Below, piece after piece: positions 43,827 to 52,456 of a DNA stretch of 56,272 nt. The stretch comes from an uncultured Synergistales bacterium (GTDB taxonomy: Bacteria > Synergistota > Synergistia > Synergistales > Aminobacteriaceae): contig CAJOMU010000010.1 of assembly GCA_905235735.1 (NCBI GenBank), positions 1 through 56,272 on the forward strand, given 5' to 3'. The notes below the pieces were generated by a model. The model was not told the origin of the DNA. It saw only the letters and a program-made list of their open reading frames with translations, and ran no database searches. How positions within the stretch are numbered: the stretch's first letter is position 1; each line of letters starts with the position of its first letter. Made by a program: the position numbers and the translations under genes.

Positions 43827-44677
43827 TGATGACCGTGCCCTTTATCACGATGAAGCACACATACACCCGAATACATCTTTGAGTATGTCTCGTACAACCA
43901 TTCAGCTACTGCAACTGAACGATGTCTGCCACCAGTACAGCCAACGGAAATATGAAGCTGACCACGAACGTTATTGAGGAATTCGGGAACAGCGAAATCA
44001 AGAAAATTTTTAGTGAGCTTTATGAATTTATGTGTCTCAGGGAATTTCAGCAGATATTCTTTCACTGGTTCATCTTCACCCGTTAAGTTCTTGAGTTCAT
44101 CAACGTAATACGGATTGGGCAGACACCGAACATCCATAACGAAACTTGCATCTTGCGGAACTCCGTACTTATATCCGAATGAACTTATTAGTATAGATAT
44201 ACCTCCGTCATTCCCAAAAAATTCTTTGAGTAATCTCTCTCTGTGCTGATGCAAATCCATCATTGAAGTATCAATCACAATATCAGCTCTGTCGAGAACG
44301 GGAGCAAGTAAATCACGTTCAGCAAGAATTCCTTCAATGGTCGATAAGCCTTTGTTCAACGGGTGAACTCGTCTAGTGCGTTCGTATCGTCTCAGCAACT
44401 CTTCATCTGAGGCCGTGAGAAATACTACCTTAACAGCACCTTCCCAAGCACCTGATATATTATCTATTACCTTCACGAAATCGCCGTCTACATTCCGAAC
44501 ATCAACAGTAGCAACTACACCTCTGATGTTATCTCTTCCGGAAATCATATCGAACATCTGAGGCAATAATTCGGGCGGCATATTGTCTATCGTAATGAAC
44601 CCGAAATCCTCAAGTACTTTAAGCGTCATTGTTTTTCCTGCTCCACTCATGCCGGTTACTATTATGAACTGTTTCAT
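43823..44677 (-). CDS. rapZ: RNase adapter RapZ / YvcJ-like nucleotide-binding protein
   Basis: P-loop protein of 284 residues. Walker A is GMSGAGKT at residues 8-15, and the C-terminal half shows SFGYKYGVPQDASFVMDVRCLPNPYY and GCTGGRHRSVAVAEWL. In E. coli RapZ guides RNase E to the GlmZ small RNA; in Firmicutes its homologue acts with YvcK. Which role applies here is unknown. Divergent from rpmH across a 91-base promoter region. Confidence 0.93.
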   Translation of the reverse strand: MKQFIIVTGMSGAGKTMTLKVLEDFGFITIDNMPPELLPQMFDMISGRDNIRGVVATVDVRNVDGDFVKVIDNISGAWEGAVKVVFLTASDEELLRRYERTRRVHPLNKGLSTIEGILAERDLLAPVLDRADIVIDTSMMDLHQHRERLLKEFFGNDGGISILISSFGYKYGVPQDASFVMDVRCLPNPYYVDELKNLTGEDEPVKEYLLKFPETHKFIKLTKNFLDFAVPEFLNNVRGQLHISVGCTGGRHRSVAVAEWLYETYSKMYSGVCVLHRDKGHGHQ

Positions 44678-44695
44678 TTTAAAGCCTCCTTATAT

Positions 44696-44725
44696 GGGAC
44701 ATATTTTAGACCGCTGTGCTATAAT
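44696..44725 (+). promoter_or_regulatory. promoter of rpmH-rnpA-yidD-yidC-jag
   Basis: GGGACA, an 18-base spacer and TATAAT, with the TGC extension right before the -10 element (44717-44719). Start would be about 35 bases before the rpmH ATG. No DnaA-box cluster is visible in this gap. Confidence 0.65.
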
Positions 44726-44768
44726 TCTTCAAGTTTTAGCACATATCAAGAGAGGAGTACCATCATTA

Positions 44769-44909
44769 ATGAAAAAGGGAACATATCAGCCCCATAAAAT
44801 TCCGAGAAAACGCAAGATAGGATTTCTTGCACGTTCAAGTTCACCAGCAGGACGCAAGATTTTACGCAACAGAAGGCGTAAGGGACGCAAATATTTAACC
44901 CGTGCCTAA
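44769..44909 (+). CDS. rpmH: 50S ribosomal protein L34
   Basis: A 46-residue, very basic ribosomal protein with the classic start KKGTYQPHKIPRKRKIGFLAR and end NRRRKGRKYL. The ATG at 44769 has GAGAGGAG upstream; the frame is open further left but without homology. It overlaps rnpA by 8 bases. First gene of the conserved RNase P / YidC operon. Confidence 0.97.
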   Translation: MKKGTYQPHKIPRKRKIGFLARSSSPAGRKILRNRRRKGRKYLTRA

Positions 44910-45246
44910 GAGCGAAAGATTACGCAAAGGCTTTGAGTTCGACATAATATTCCGCACTGGAACACGCATAAACGGTGAACTGGTGCGGTTATTGTATGTC
45001 AAATCAGACAATGAGAGCGTAAAAATCGGCTGTGCAGTCGGAAAACGTCAAGGGAAAGCTACTATACGCAACAGAGGCAGGCGAATACTGCGAGAAGCAT
45101 TCAGGAGACTATCAGAGAGAATAACGCCGGGCATAAGTATAGTTTTGATGTTAAGTGATAAGGGACTGACAGCAAAAACGCCAGAAATAACGCGTGAACT
45201 TGAAAAATTATTATCACGGAAGAAATTAATATGCTCTCACGGATAG
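44902..45246 (+). CDS. rnpA: ribonuclease P protein component
   Basis: Protein subunit of RNase P, which matures tRNA 5' ends. Residues LRKGFEFDIIFRTGTRI and the RNR signature KRQGKATIRNRGRRILREAFR are typical. GTG start at 44902, inside rpmH. 114 residues. Its 3' end overlaps yidD by 16 bases. Confidence 0.96.
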   Translation: MPKSERLRKGFEFDIIFRTGTRINGELVRLLYVKSDNESVKIGCAVGKRQGKATIRNRGRRILREAFRRLSERITPGISIVLMLSDKGLTAKTPEITRELEKLLSRKKLICSHG

Positions 45247-45467
45247 CGATAATAACAATCAGAATATATCAGGTCATCATATCCCCGTACTTAGGCAATA
45301 ATTGCAGGTTTTACCCGACATGCTCAGAATATGCGATACAGGCATATCAGGAATACGGCTTCATGAAGGGAACGGTCTTAACATTGAAACGCCTGATGAA
45401 GTGCGGAATATGGCATCCTGGAGGATATGACCCGATACCAAAGAGAAATAACGAGGTGAAAGAATAA
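45231..45467 (+). CDS. yidD: membrane protein insertion efficiency factor YidD
   Basis: A 78-residue protein with the invariant RFYPTCSEYAIQAYQEYG and GGYDPIP. Helps YidC-dependent insertion. It starts inside rnpA and ends 3 bases before yidC. Confidence 0.96.
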   Translation: MLSRIAIITIRIYQVIISPYLGNNCRFYPTCSEYAIQAYQEYGFMKGTVLTLKRLMKCGIWHPGGYDPIPKRNNEVKE

Positions 45468-45470
45468 ATT

Positions 45471-46304
45471 ATGTGGGAACAATTGAAATCGTTGCTTCAA
45501 AGTTTACTTGAGATAATCCACAATGGAATAACGAGCGTAGGGATAGGCACAAATTTTGCATGGGGACTTGCGATAATAGTACTTACACTGCTTGTGAGAT
45601 TAGCAATGCATCCATTGACGGCCAAGCAAATGAAGAGTATGCAGAAGATGCAGCAGTTACAGCCGCAATTAAAGGTTCTTCAGGAGAAGTATGCAGATGA
45701 TAAAGATGAACTGAACAAGCAGACAATGGCATTGTATCAGCAGCACAAGATTAACCCTGCAAGCGGATGTCTGCCGTTGATAATTCAGTTGCCGATATTC
45801 ATTCTGTTATACGGAGTACTATATGACCTGACGAAGACGGAAGCATTCACGAACGTAACGTTTCTTGGAGTGAACTTAGGAGGCAGTGTGCTAACGACGA
45901 TAGCGGATGCACTTGGAGGACTAGTAGACTCAACTGGAGCACCGATACCGCAGGAACAGCTTGGATTTGTTATGATACTATTCACGGCGTTTGCAAATCT
46001 CGGAGAATTATTCTCGCATTTGGGAACATGGATATTCAACTTCATTCTGTTACTGTTAATAGCGTGGCTCACATGGTATCAGCAGCATTTAACTGGAGCA
46101 GGAAATCCGCAGATGGCCATGATGAACTGGTTCATGCCATTATTCTTAACGTTCATATGTTTCGGACTTCCCGGAGGAGTGCTATTGTACTGGGGAGTAT
46201 CATCATTAATGGGAATAATACATCAGGTGCGAGTGAAGAATAAGACGGACGAAGAGATGAAAGTGAAGCCAGTACTGTATAAGGAGAAGCCAAAGACGAA
46301 ATGA
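45471..46304 (+). CDS. yidC: membrane protein insertase YidC, short form
   Basis: Inserts membrane proteins with or without Sec. It is the 277-residue form with five helices and no large periplasmic domain, which is odd for a diderm but common outside Proteobacteria. The substrate groove Arg is in LTLLVRLAMHPLTAKQMKSM, and the lipid-facing loop is YQQHKINPASGCLPLIIQLPIFILLYGVL. The C-terminal tail is basic. It overlaps jag by 4 bases. Confidence 0.95.
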   Translation: MWEQLKSLLQSLLEIIHNGITSVGIGTNFAWGLAIIVLTLLVRLAMHPLTAKQMKSMQKMQQLQPQLKVLQEKYADDKDELNKQTMALYQQHKINPASGCLPLIIQLPIFILLYGVLYDLTKTEAFTNVTFLGVNLGGSVLTTIADALGGLVDSTGAPIPQEQLGFVMILFTAFANLGELFSHLGTWIFNFILLLLIAWLTWYQQHLTGAGNPQMAMMNWFMPLFLTFICFGLPGGVLLYWGVSSLMGIIHQVRVKNKTDEEMKVKPVLYKEKPKTK

Positions 46305-47065
46305 GCGGAGACAGACGAATAACATTAGAAGCATCAACGATAGACGAAGCGATAGAGGAAGCCTCGCGTCAAATGAACATACCGGCAGATAAGCTACGTG
46401 CACAGGTAATCAAGGAGACGCGGGAGGGATTTCTTGGGATATTTGGAAGCAAGAAGCTGAAGGTAGAAGTACATGCGATAATAGAGGAAGACAAGACGAA
46501 TTTGATTTCACGAGGGATTGAATTCGTGAATGAACTATTGAAACGCATGGACATAAAAGCGGAAGCAAAGACATCAGAGACAGATACGAACACGGTGGAC
46601 ATTCAGGGAGAAGAGGCGAGTGATTATGTAGTAGGGAGATACGGAGACTGTATCCGTGCCCTTGAATACATAGTGAACCTAGCACTGCGAGACCCGAAGA
46701 ATGAACCGAGAATTAAGATAGATTCATGCGGATATAGAGGACGGAGGACGAAGAGCCTTGAGAGGTTAGCGGAGGCGACAGCGAGGCAGGCAGTGAAATT
46801 CGGAAAGCCAGTAAGACTTGACCCTATGGCCTCATGGGAACGCTGGGTGATACACAACACATTGAAGGATCGAGAAGATGTTACGACTGAATCGATAGGA
46901 GAGCCACCAACCCGAAAAGTAGTAGTGATGCCGAAGTTCGACCCTGATAATCTGAAAGCGCCGGGACCAGCTACGATGAGATTTCGAGCGCAGAAGGAAC
47001 GAACAGAACGCAATAACAGTAACAGGCCAAGACCGAACAATCAACGAGGACGTTTCAGACGATAA
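46301..47065 (+). CDS. khpB: RNA-binding protein KhpB (Jag)
   Basis: Jag/KhpB protein of 254 residues: Jag_N domain at 1 to about 55 (EASRQMNIPADKLRAQVIKETREGFLGIFG), a KH domain in the middle, and an R3H domain at about 150-215 (LAEATARQAVKFGKPVRLDPM with R-x3-H near WVIHNTL). The C-terminal tail is rich in Arg and Asn. Links RNA binding to cell-wall growth in other bacteria. It ends the operon, where mnmE often follows; here there is a terminator. Confidence 0.93.
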   Translation: MSGDRRITLEASTIDEAIEEASRQMNIPADKLRAQVIKETREGFLGIFGSKKLKVEVHAIIEEDKTNLISRGIEFVNELLKRMDIKAEAKTSETDTNTVDIQGEEASDYVVGRYGDCIRALEYIVNLALRDPKNEPRIKIDSCGYRGRRTKSLERLAEATARQAVKFGKPVRLDPMASWERWVIHNTLKDREDVTTESIGEPPTRKVVVMPKFDPDNLKAPGPATMRFRAQKERTERNNSNRPRPNNQRGRFRR

Positions 47066-47093
47066 GATATAAGAATAAGAACGAGACAAAAAT

Positions 47094-47129
47094 AATCCCC
47101 CCGCAATATAACGAGGGGATTTTGTTTTT
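47094..47129. terminator. bidirectional terminator between jag and hydA
   Basis: AATCCCCCCG pairs with CGAGGGGATT (one mismatch) around an 8-base loop, followed by TTTGTTTTT. It serves jag on the plus strand and, less clearly, hydA on the minus strand. Confidence 0.8.
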
Positions 47130-47137
47130 ATGCTAGC

Positions 47138-48862
47138 TTACTTCCATAACTCCCACTCTGCCTGATTAGTGTGAAGCAGATGATGAGCTTTTTCTCCGCC
47201 CGGTTCTCCGAGATATTCCTTGTAGCACTGAATGATTGACGGGTTCTCATGTGAAAAGCGTAACGTCATCTTGCTGTCCATATCAAGAAGGATTTTGCCG
47301 CGTGATTCACCGCATTCTTCACCTTCATGAATTGGCTGACCTCCGCCACCTGCACAACCTGTCGGACAGGCCATACATTCGATGAAGTCATAGTGAGCTT
47401 TTCCTGAACGCACAGCCTCACAGACTTTCCTGATATTGCCGAGACCATGAGCAACTGCAATCTTGAGCTTAGTTCCTGCAATCTCGAACTCTGTCTCCTT
47501 GATGCCGTCATAATCTCGCACATATTTGAATGCGTTCGGGTCAGGATTTTTGCCTGTTACGAGCTTATATGCTGTACGTAATGCAGCTTCCATAACTCCG
47601 CCTGTCGTACCGAAGATATGACCTGCACCTGATGCCGTTCCCAAAGGAGCATCAAATTCACTCTCTTCAAGAGCTTTAACGTTAATGCCTTCGGATTTGA
47701 TGAGCCTTCCGAGTTCACGAACCGTAAGCACAATATCAATGTCTCTTGCACCTGAACTGTTCATGCATGATACATCACACTCATACTTCTTGGCCGTGCA
47801 TGGCATGAATGACACGTGATAAATCTTGTCTGGTTCAACACCGAGTATCTGAGCGTACCATGTCTTGATGATAGCACCGAACATCTGCTGAGGTGATTTC
47901 GCTGATGATAACTGCGGAACTAAATCCGGGAATTCCATTTTGATGAAACGTACCCAGCCTGGACAGCATGATGTGAACATCGGGAATTTCTCGTTTTTCG
48001 CGTTCTTGAGTTTCGCAACAAACTCGCTTGCCTCTTCCATGATAGTAAGGTCTGCTGAGAAGTCCGTATCAAAGACGTAATCAAAGCCCACTTCACGTAA
48101 GGCTGTAGCAAGACGATTTGCGCTCGCTTCCTCGTGAGTAAGTCCGAGCTGTTCTCCCCATGATGTACGTACTGCCGGTGCAACTGACGCAATCATTATC
48201 TTGTCCTTTGCCGCAAATGCATCGCGAACCTTCTGCGTATCATCTCTCACGGTTAATGCACCAACAGGGCAATGTGTTATGCACTGTCCGCATACCGTAC
48301 ACTTGGCCTCCGTTATGTCCTTTCCGCCTGTTACATCAACAGTTGTACGTGAGCCTGACTTTGCAACATCCCAGACGTTCATCTGCTGAATGTTATCGCA
48401 GACCTGAATACATCTCATGCACTTAATGCACTTCTGAGCATTGCGTATAAGTGGAAATTCCGTGTTCCATTTGAAAGCAGGCAAATCTTCATGATACTTG
48501 AACGTGTTAATGCCCATGTCATTGGCGACTGTCTGAAGTTCGCAATTCCCTGAACGTACACATTCTGCACATCTTGCGTTATGCTGTGAAAGTATGAGTT
48601 CAACGTTAATGCGTCTTGCCTGACGTGCTTTAGGGCTGTTCGTCAGTACCTTCATGCCTTCCTGAAGCACTGTATTGCATGATGACACCAGTTTGTCCTG
48701 TCCCTCAATCTCTACTACACACGCTCTGCATGCACCAATTTCGTTTACATTCTTTAAGTAGCAGAGATGAGGAATTGTGATGTTATTGCTTTTTGCGGCC
48801 TCAAGTATGGTCGTGTTCTCAGGCACTTGTACTGCTTTTCCGTTTATTGTTGCGTTTACCAT
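47138..48862 (-). CDS. hydA: [FeFe] hydrogenase catalytic subunit, HydA/HndD type
   Basis: Reversibly makes or oxidises hydrogen. From the N-terminus: a plant-type [2Fe-2S] domain (CRACVVEI), a His-Cys3 cluster (HNARCAECVRSGNC), two [4Fe-4S] motifs (CIKCMRCIQVC, CTVCGQCITHCPVG) and the H-cluster domain. The three active-site loops are complete: TSCCPGW, MPCTAKKYE and ECMACPTGCAGGGG. In the last loop many relatives have PGGC, so the Thr is a mild variation. 574 residues is normal. It overlaps the flavoprotein gene by 7 bases, so the two are probably subunits of one cytoplasmic complex. Confidence 0.96.
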   Translation of the reverse strand: MVNATINGKAVQVPENTTILEAAKSNNITIPHLCYLKNVNEIGACRACVVEIEGQDKLVSSCNTVLQEGMKVLTNSPKARQARRINVELILSQHNARCAECVRSGNCELQTVANDMGINTFKYHEDLPAFKWNTEFPLIRNAQKCIKCMRCIQVCDNIQQMNVWDVAKSGSRTTVDVTGGKDITEAKCTVCGQCITHCPVGALTVRDDTQKVRDAFAAKDKIMIASVAPAVRTSWGEQLGLTHEEASANRLATALREVGFDYVFDTDFSADLTIMEEASEFVAKLKNAKNEKFPMFTSCCPGWVRFIKMEFPDLVPQLSSAKSPQQMFGAIIKTWYAQILGVEPDKIYHVSFMPCTAKKYECDVSCMNSSGARDIDIVLTVRELGRLIKSEGINVKALEESEFDAPLGTASGAGHIFGTTGGVMEAALRTAYKLVTGKNPDPNAFKYVRDYDGIKETEFEIAGTKLKIAVAHGLGNIRKVCEAVRSGKAHYDFIECMACPTGCAGGGGQPIHEGEECGESRGKILLDMDSKMTLRFSHENPSIIQCYKEYLGEPGGEKAHHLLHTNQAEWELWK

Positions 48863-50703
48863 TTGAATTCACGCCCCTCTCTGAATTTTCCGAAGCCGTA
48901 ATAATCACAACGTAAACACCTATTGCTTTCCTGCTCCATTTCTTCCTGCGTCATTCCCTTTTCTACCAGCTTGAAGTCATGAATGCGCTGGTCTATTGGA
49001 CGTTCACGCATTTTCACGCGTCCACACGCTGGTCTGTTATGCGGTACAGGTTCAGGAATTTCAACGGGAAGTTCAATCGGATGATGGAAACCAAGATATT
49101 CATCAATGTTCGCGGCGGCTACTTTACCTGCGGCTATTGCACGAATGACTGTTGCAGGGCCTGATACGCAATCTCCACCAGAGAATACACCGGGCATGTT
49201 CGCGATTTCTTCACTTGCGAGAGCCTGTATGCATCCCCATTTCACCGCTATTCCTGACTGCTCAAAGTTGTAGCTGTCTATTCCCTGCCCTATCGCCACA
49301 ACGACAATATCAGCTTCAATGCGAATTGGGTCTGCTGATGCGTCTTTAGGAGCTGGACGACCGCCTTTGATGTTTGAAATCATCTGCTGTTTCACCCATA
49401 AGGCTTTAGCTTTTCCGTTCTCAACTTCAACCTTCAACGGTGCAGCGAGTTCAAGAATTTCGCAGCCTTCAACCTCTGTCGCTTCTACTTCTTCGGCTAA
49501 TGCTGTCATGTCATCTTTGCGTCTGCGATATGCGAGTGTTACCTTGTCCGCATTCAGTCTCAATGATGAACGTGCACAGTCCATAGCGACATTACCGCCT
49601 CCGACAACGACTACCTTCTTGCCTCTGAAATCAGGATAATCATCATCACCGATACGGCGTAGTAATGCTACTGCTGACATTACACCTTCTGCATCTTCTC
49701 CAGGTATCTTCAATGTCTTGTCCGTATGCGCTCCGATTGCGATATAAACTGCATCGAATTCATCACGGAGTTTCTTCAATGGGAAATCTGGCCCTCCGAC
49801 CGATACTTCCTTATGTACCTTGATGTCTCCTGAAGTGAGCAGGGTGTTAATCTCATCATCGAGAATTTCTCTTGGAAGTCTGTATGAAGGAATTCCATAA
49901 CGAAGCATTCCGCCTAAATGTTTACGCTGTTCAAATATCTCGACACTATGCCCCATCATTCCGAGATAATATGCCGCTGATATTCCGCTTGGCCCGCCTC
50001 CAATAATTGCAACTTTCTTTCCAGTTGCAGGAGCGGCTTTCTCACCTTCACGATAGACGGGAACATGACCTGAATGGTCGATTGCATAGAGTTTCAGACC
50101 ACGAATGTTTATCGCATCGTCTACTATTCTTCTGCGGCATTTATTCTCGCATGGATGTTCGCAGACCATTGCGCATACTGAAGGGAACGGGTTATCTTTG
50201 CGGATTAGTCTAACTGCATCAGCGTAACGTCCAGCATTCACGAGTGCGATATATCCGGGTATATCTACATGTGCAGGGCATAATGTTACGCATGGTACGG
50301 CTCTGAAACCTTCAGCGGCACAATGTCCGTGTTTTGCGTGAGCTTCATAGTCATCTCTGAAACCTTTTACGCCGTTCAAGACCATGTTAGCGGCTTCATA
50401 TCCGATAGCGCAATCGGCAGATGAAGATACAGTTTCGGCTGTTTTCTCGATTAGGTCTACAGTGCTCATGTCTCCTTTGCCGTCAAGAAGGTCATCAATC
50501 AGTCGTTCCATTTGTGGAAGACCGACACGACACGGCACACATTTTCCGCAAGTTTGAGCTGAACATACTTTGAGATAACTGCTAGCTACTTCCAATGGAC
50601 ATATATCTGGAGGTGCACCAGTTACCCGGCGTTCTAAATCTTTATGCAGAGATTCGACGGTCGCTTGGACTTTCGTCTCTGGCATAATGCTAAGGCGACT
50701 CAA
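48856..50703 (-). CDS. NAD(P)H-flavoprotein partner of HydA (NuoF-end plus GltD/NfnB-like)
   Basis: Electron-transfer subunit of about 615 residues. Residues about 35-125 match the iron-sulfur end of NuoF/HydB (CGKCVPCRVG, later SSADCAIG), but the FMN/NADH-binding part of NuoF is missing. Next come a Fer4_20-type domain (CPAHVDIPGYIALVNAGRYADAV, CEHPCENKCRR) and a GltD/NfnB-like FAD and NAD(P)H oxidoreductase (IIGGGPSGISAAYYLG; VVGGGNVAMDCARSSLRL). I use the TTG at 50703, with GAGGGAG 8 bases upstream. Similar HydA-GltD-like pairs are reported from clostridia. Preferred nucleotide (NADH or NADPH) is undetermined. Confidence 0.87.
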   Translation of the reverse strand: MSRLSIMPETKVQATVESLHKDLERRVTGAPPDICPLEVASSYLKVCSAQTCGKCVPCRVGLPQMERLIDDLLDGKGDMSTVDLIEKTAETVSSSADCAIGYEAANMVLNGVKGFRDDYEAHAKHGHCAAEGFRAVPCVTLCPAHVDIPGYIALVNAGRYADAVRLIRKDNPFPSVCAMVCEHPCENKCRRRIVDDAINIRGLKLYAIDHSGHVPVYREGEKAAPATGKKVAIIGGGPSGISAAYYLGMMGHSVEIFEQRKHLGGMLRYGIPSYRLPREILDDEINTLLTSGDIKVHKEVSVGGPDFPLKKLRDEFDAVYIAIGAHTDKTLKIPGEDAEGVMSAVALLRRIGDDDYPDFRGKKVVVVGGGNVAMDCARSSLRLNADKVTLAYRRRKDDMTALAEEVEATEVEGCEILELAAPLKVEVENGKAKALWVKQQMISNIKGGRPAPKDASADPIRIEADIVVVAIGQGIDSYNFEQSGIAVKWGCIQALASEEIANMPGVFSGGDCVSGPATVIRAIAAGKVAAANIDEYLGFHHPIELPVEIPEPVPHNRPACGRVKMRERPIDQRIHDFKLVEKGMTQEEMEQESNRCLRCDYYGFGKFREGREFKW

Positions 50704-50761
50704 AATTATCACTCCCTCGTTTGAAATGTTTGAAGAAAATTTTTACCCCTTGAATGCGATA

Positions 50762-50767
50762 ATTATA
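50762..50767 (-). promoter_or_regulatory. -10 element of the hydrogenase operon
   Basis: TATAAT on the minus strand, about 58 bases before the flavoprotein start; no clear -35 and no TGn extension. The 60-base leader shows no strong structure. Confidence 0.45.
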
Positions 50768-50771
50768 CTAT

Positions 50772-50810
50772 AAAAGCCCGCAATCATTCTTGAAATGGTT
50801 ACGAGCTTTT
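50772..50810 (-). terminator. terminator-like hairpin upstream of the hydrogenase operon
   Basis: On the minus strand AAAAGCTCG pairs with CGGGCTTTT (one mismatch) around a 21-base loop, ending in TTTT. It would stop transcription coming from the IS transposase before the hydrogenase promoter. Confidence 0.5.
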
Positions 50811-50831
50811 GAGAGTGATTTATGCTTAATA

Positions 50832-52151
50832 GGGTATGTCAAGTAAACCGTGTATGAGATTTTTCTTAGGCTACTTTAGGAAAACGGTCTGCGTATCTCA
50901 CATAAATGTGGCTTAACGCTTTCGACCAATTGCTTATCAGCATCGTCCATTTCTTGGAGGCATTCGACACCGCTATCCATACCAGTTTCAGCGCACCTTC
51001 ATCACTGCCTAATATTAGCTTGGTCTTCAGGCGGCTTCTGATCACTCCATTGAGCGCTTCTATTGCGTTGGTCGTGTCGATTACACGCCTTATCTCTGAC
51101 GGATACGTAAAGATCGGTATTATATTCTCCCAGTTACGTTCCCAAAGCGCATAGATTGCTGGTGATTTCTCATTCCACTTTTCTCCAAAACGTAGCAAGG
51201 CTGCTTCAGCTCCTTCTAACGTTCCGGCATGGTAGATTTCTTTCAAATCGCGCCCTAATTCCTTACGGTATTTCCTGCTTACATATTTCTGGCTGTTCCG
51301 CACTAGGTGTACTATGCACAGCTGAATGTCTGTTTTCGGAAATACTCCCTTTATCGCTTCGGGGAAAACTGTAAGGCCATCTACGCAGAAGACAAATACG
51401 TCTTTTACTCCCCTGTTGTTCAACTCTGTGAGAACTTGCGCCCAGAATGACGCTCCTTCATGATCCCCTATCCATATCCCAAGCAACTCTTTGTACCCCT
51501 CCATATTGATAGTCAGAGCAAGATATATCGTTTTATTGAGAACTTGATGATCGAGATGAACTTTAACGACCAAGCCATCGAGCCATACAACGAGGTAAAC
51601 CGCTTCTAAAGGTCTGTCCCGCCACTGCTGTACCTCTTCGTTGACCACATCAGTGACTTTTGAAATCAGCGAAGGAGATACTTCTACGTGATACAAATCC
51701 TGTAATGTTGATTGAATGTCTCTTACAGTCATGCCTTTGGCGTACAGAGAGAGAGAATAGCCTCTTCAAGGATGGCAGATTTAGTGGAACGCTTTGGTAT
51801 TATCTGAGGCTCGAAGGTGCTGTGTCTATCTCTGGGAGTTGATAATTCGATGGTGCCGAAGTTGCTCTTGAGAGTTTTCTTGCCGTAGCCGTTGCGGCTG
51901 TTCCCTGCTACTCGTCCTTCATCGGTGTAAATGAGGTGGAAATCCATCTCTGCATTAAGGATGCGTTCGAGCAGAGCCTTGTTCAACTGAGTGATGATGC
52001 CCTCTTTGCCCCACAAATCTTCCTGAGTTTTAACCCCAACGAGCATGGCATCAAGCAAATCATTGCTAATCTTGAGTTTTTCCTGTCTGTCTTCTTTCAT
52101 CGTGCTAACCTCCTGTACTTTTTCTTTTTACACAGTTCATTGTACAGTCTC
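50832..52151 (-). mobile_element. IS256-family insertion sequence
   Basis: About 1.3 kb with one transposase region on the minus strand. Imperfect terminal inverted repeats are visible: the left end reads TGTCAAGTAAACCGTGT inward from 50837, the right end TGTACAATGAACTGTGT inward from 52146, with 12 of 17 positions equal. The expected 8-9 base target duplication is absent: TGCTTAATA lies on the left and CGACCATTC on the right. The exact ends are therefore uncertain by a few bases. Confidence 0.75.
50866..52100 (-). pseudogene. IS256-family transposase, frameshifted
   Basis: Read as two frames: 123 residues from 52100 (ATG, RBS AGGAGG) and 288 residues ending at 50866. Together they give about 410 residues, the full family length. 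The break is at 51746-51755, where CT is present five times; with four copies the frame would read ILSLYAKGMTVRDIQ, the family sequence. The DDE-type core is otherwise intact (VVWLDGLVVKV, VFCVDGLTVFPEAIK, NAIEALNGVIRSRLKT), although the usual Gly after DGLT is Val. So the element is probably inactive, or switches by slippage of the dinucleotide run. Confidence 0.85.
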
Positions 52152-52198
52152 CGACCATTCTAACAGTCATCGTTCTCGTCGCTCTGCTCTGTACACCT

Positions 52199-52456
52199 AT
52201 GGCGGCTCTCGCAAGCACTAACGATTTGCCCTGGAATACTGCTCTCGACAAACTCGTTAATGCTTTCTCCGGCAAAACTGCCTTGCTCGTCTCCATGATT
52301 GGCATTTTCTTTGCAGGCGGTATGCTCATTTTCGGAGGCGACTTGGGTAACTTTGGAAAAATGGTCATGATGATTGTTCTCGTTGGCTCTATGATGGGCG
52401 CATTATCCACCGTCGCAAGCACTTTCATCACTACGGAAGGCTGTCTGATTTTCTGA
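52199..52456 (+). CDS. trbC: TrbC/VirB2-like conjugative pilin, 5' end lost at the IS
   Basis: Small pilin subunit of a type IV secretion system. From the ATG it has 85 residues with two hydrophobic helices (FSGKTALLVSMIGIFFAGGMLIFGG and MVMMIVLVGSMMGALS). The same frame is open upstream to 52109 and encodes a good signal-peptide core (ILTVIVLVALLCTPMAALAS), but it has no ATG, GTG or TTG there. It seems that the IS end removed the true start. The family is small and variable, so the call rests on the order with trbD and trbE. Its stop overlaps the next start by one base. Confidence 0.75.
   Translation: MAALASTNDLPWNTALDKLVNAFSGKTALLVSMIGIFFAGGMLIFGGDLGNFGKMVMMIVLVGSMMGALSTVASTFITTEGCLIF

Noticed and set aside
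44678-44768. Replication origin next to rpmH
   Set aside because: No repeated TTATCCACA-like boxes and no dnaA. The gap is fully explained by a promoter.
50820-52165. Target-site duplication of the IS
   Set aside because: TGCTTAATA and CGACCATTC do not match, even when the ends are moved by a few bases.
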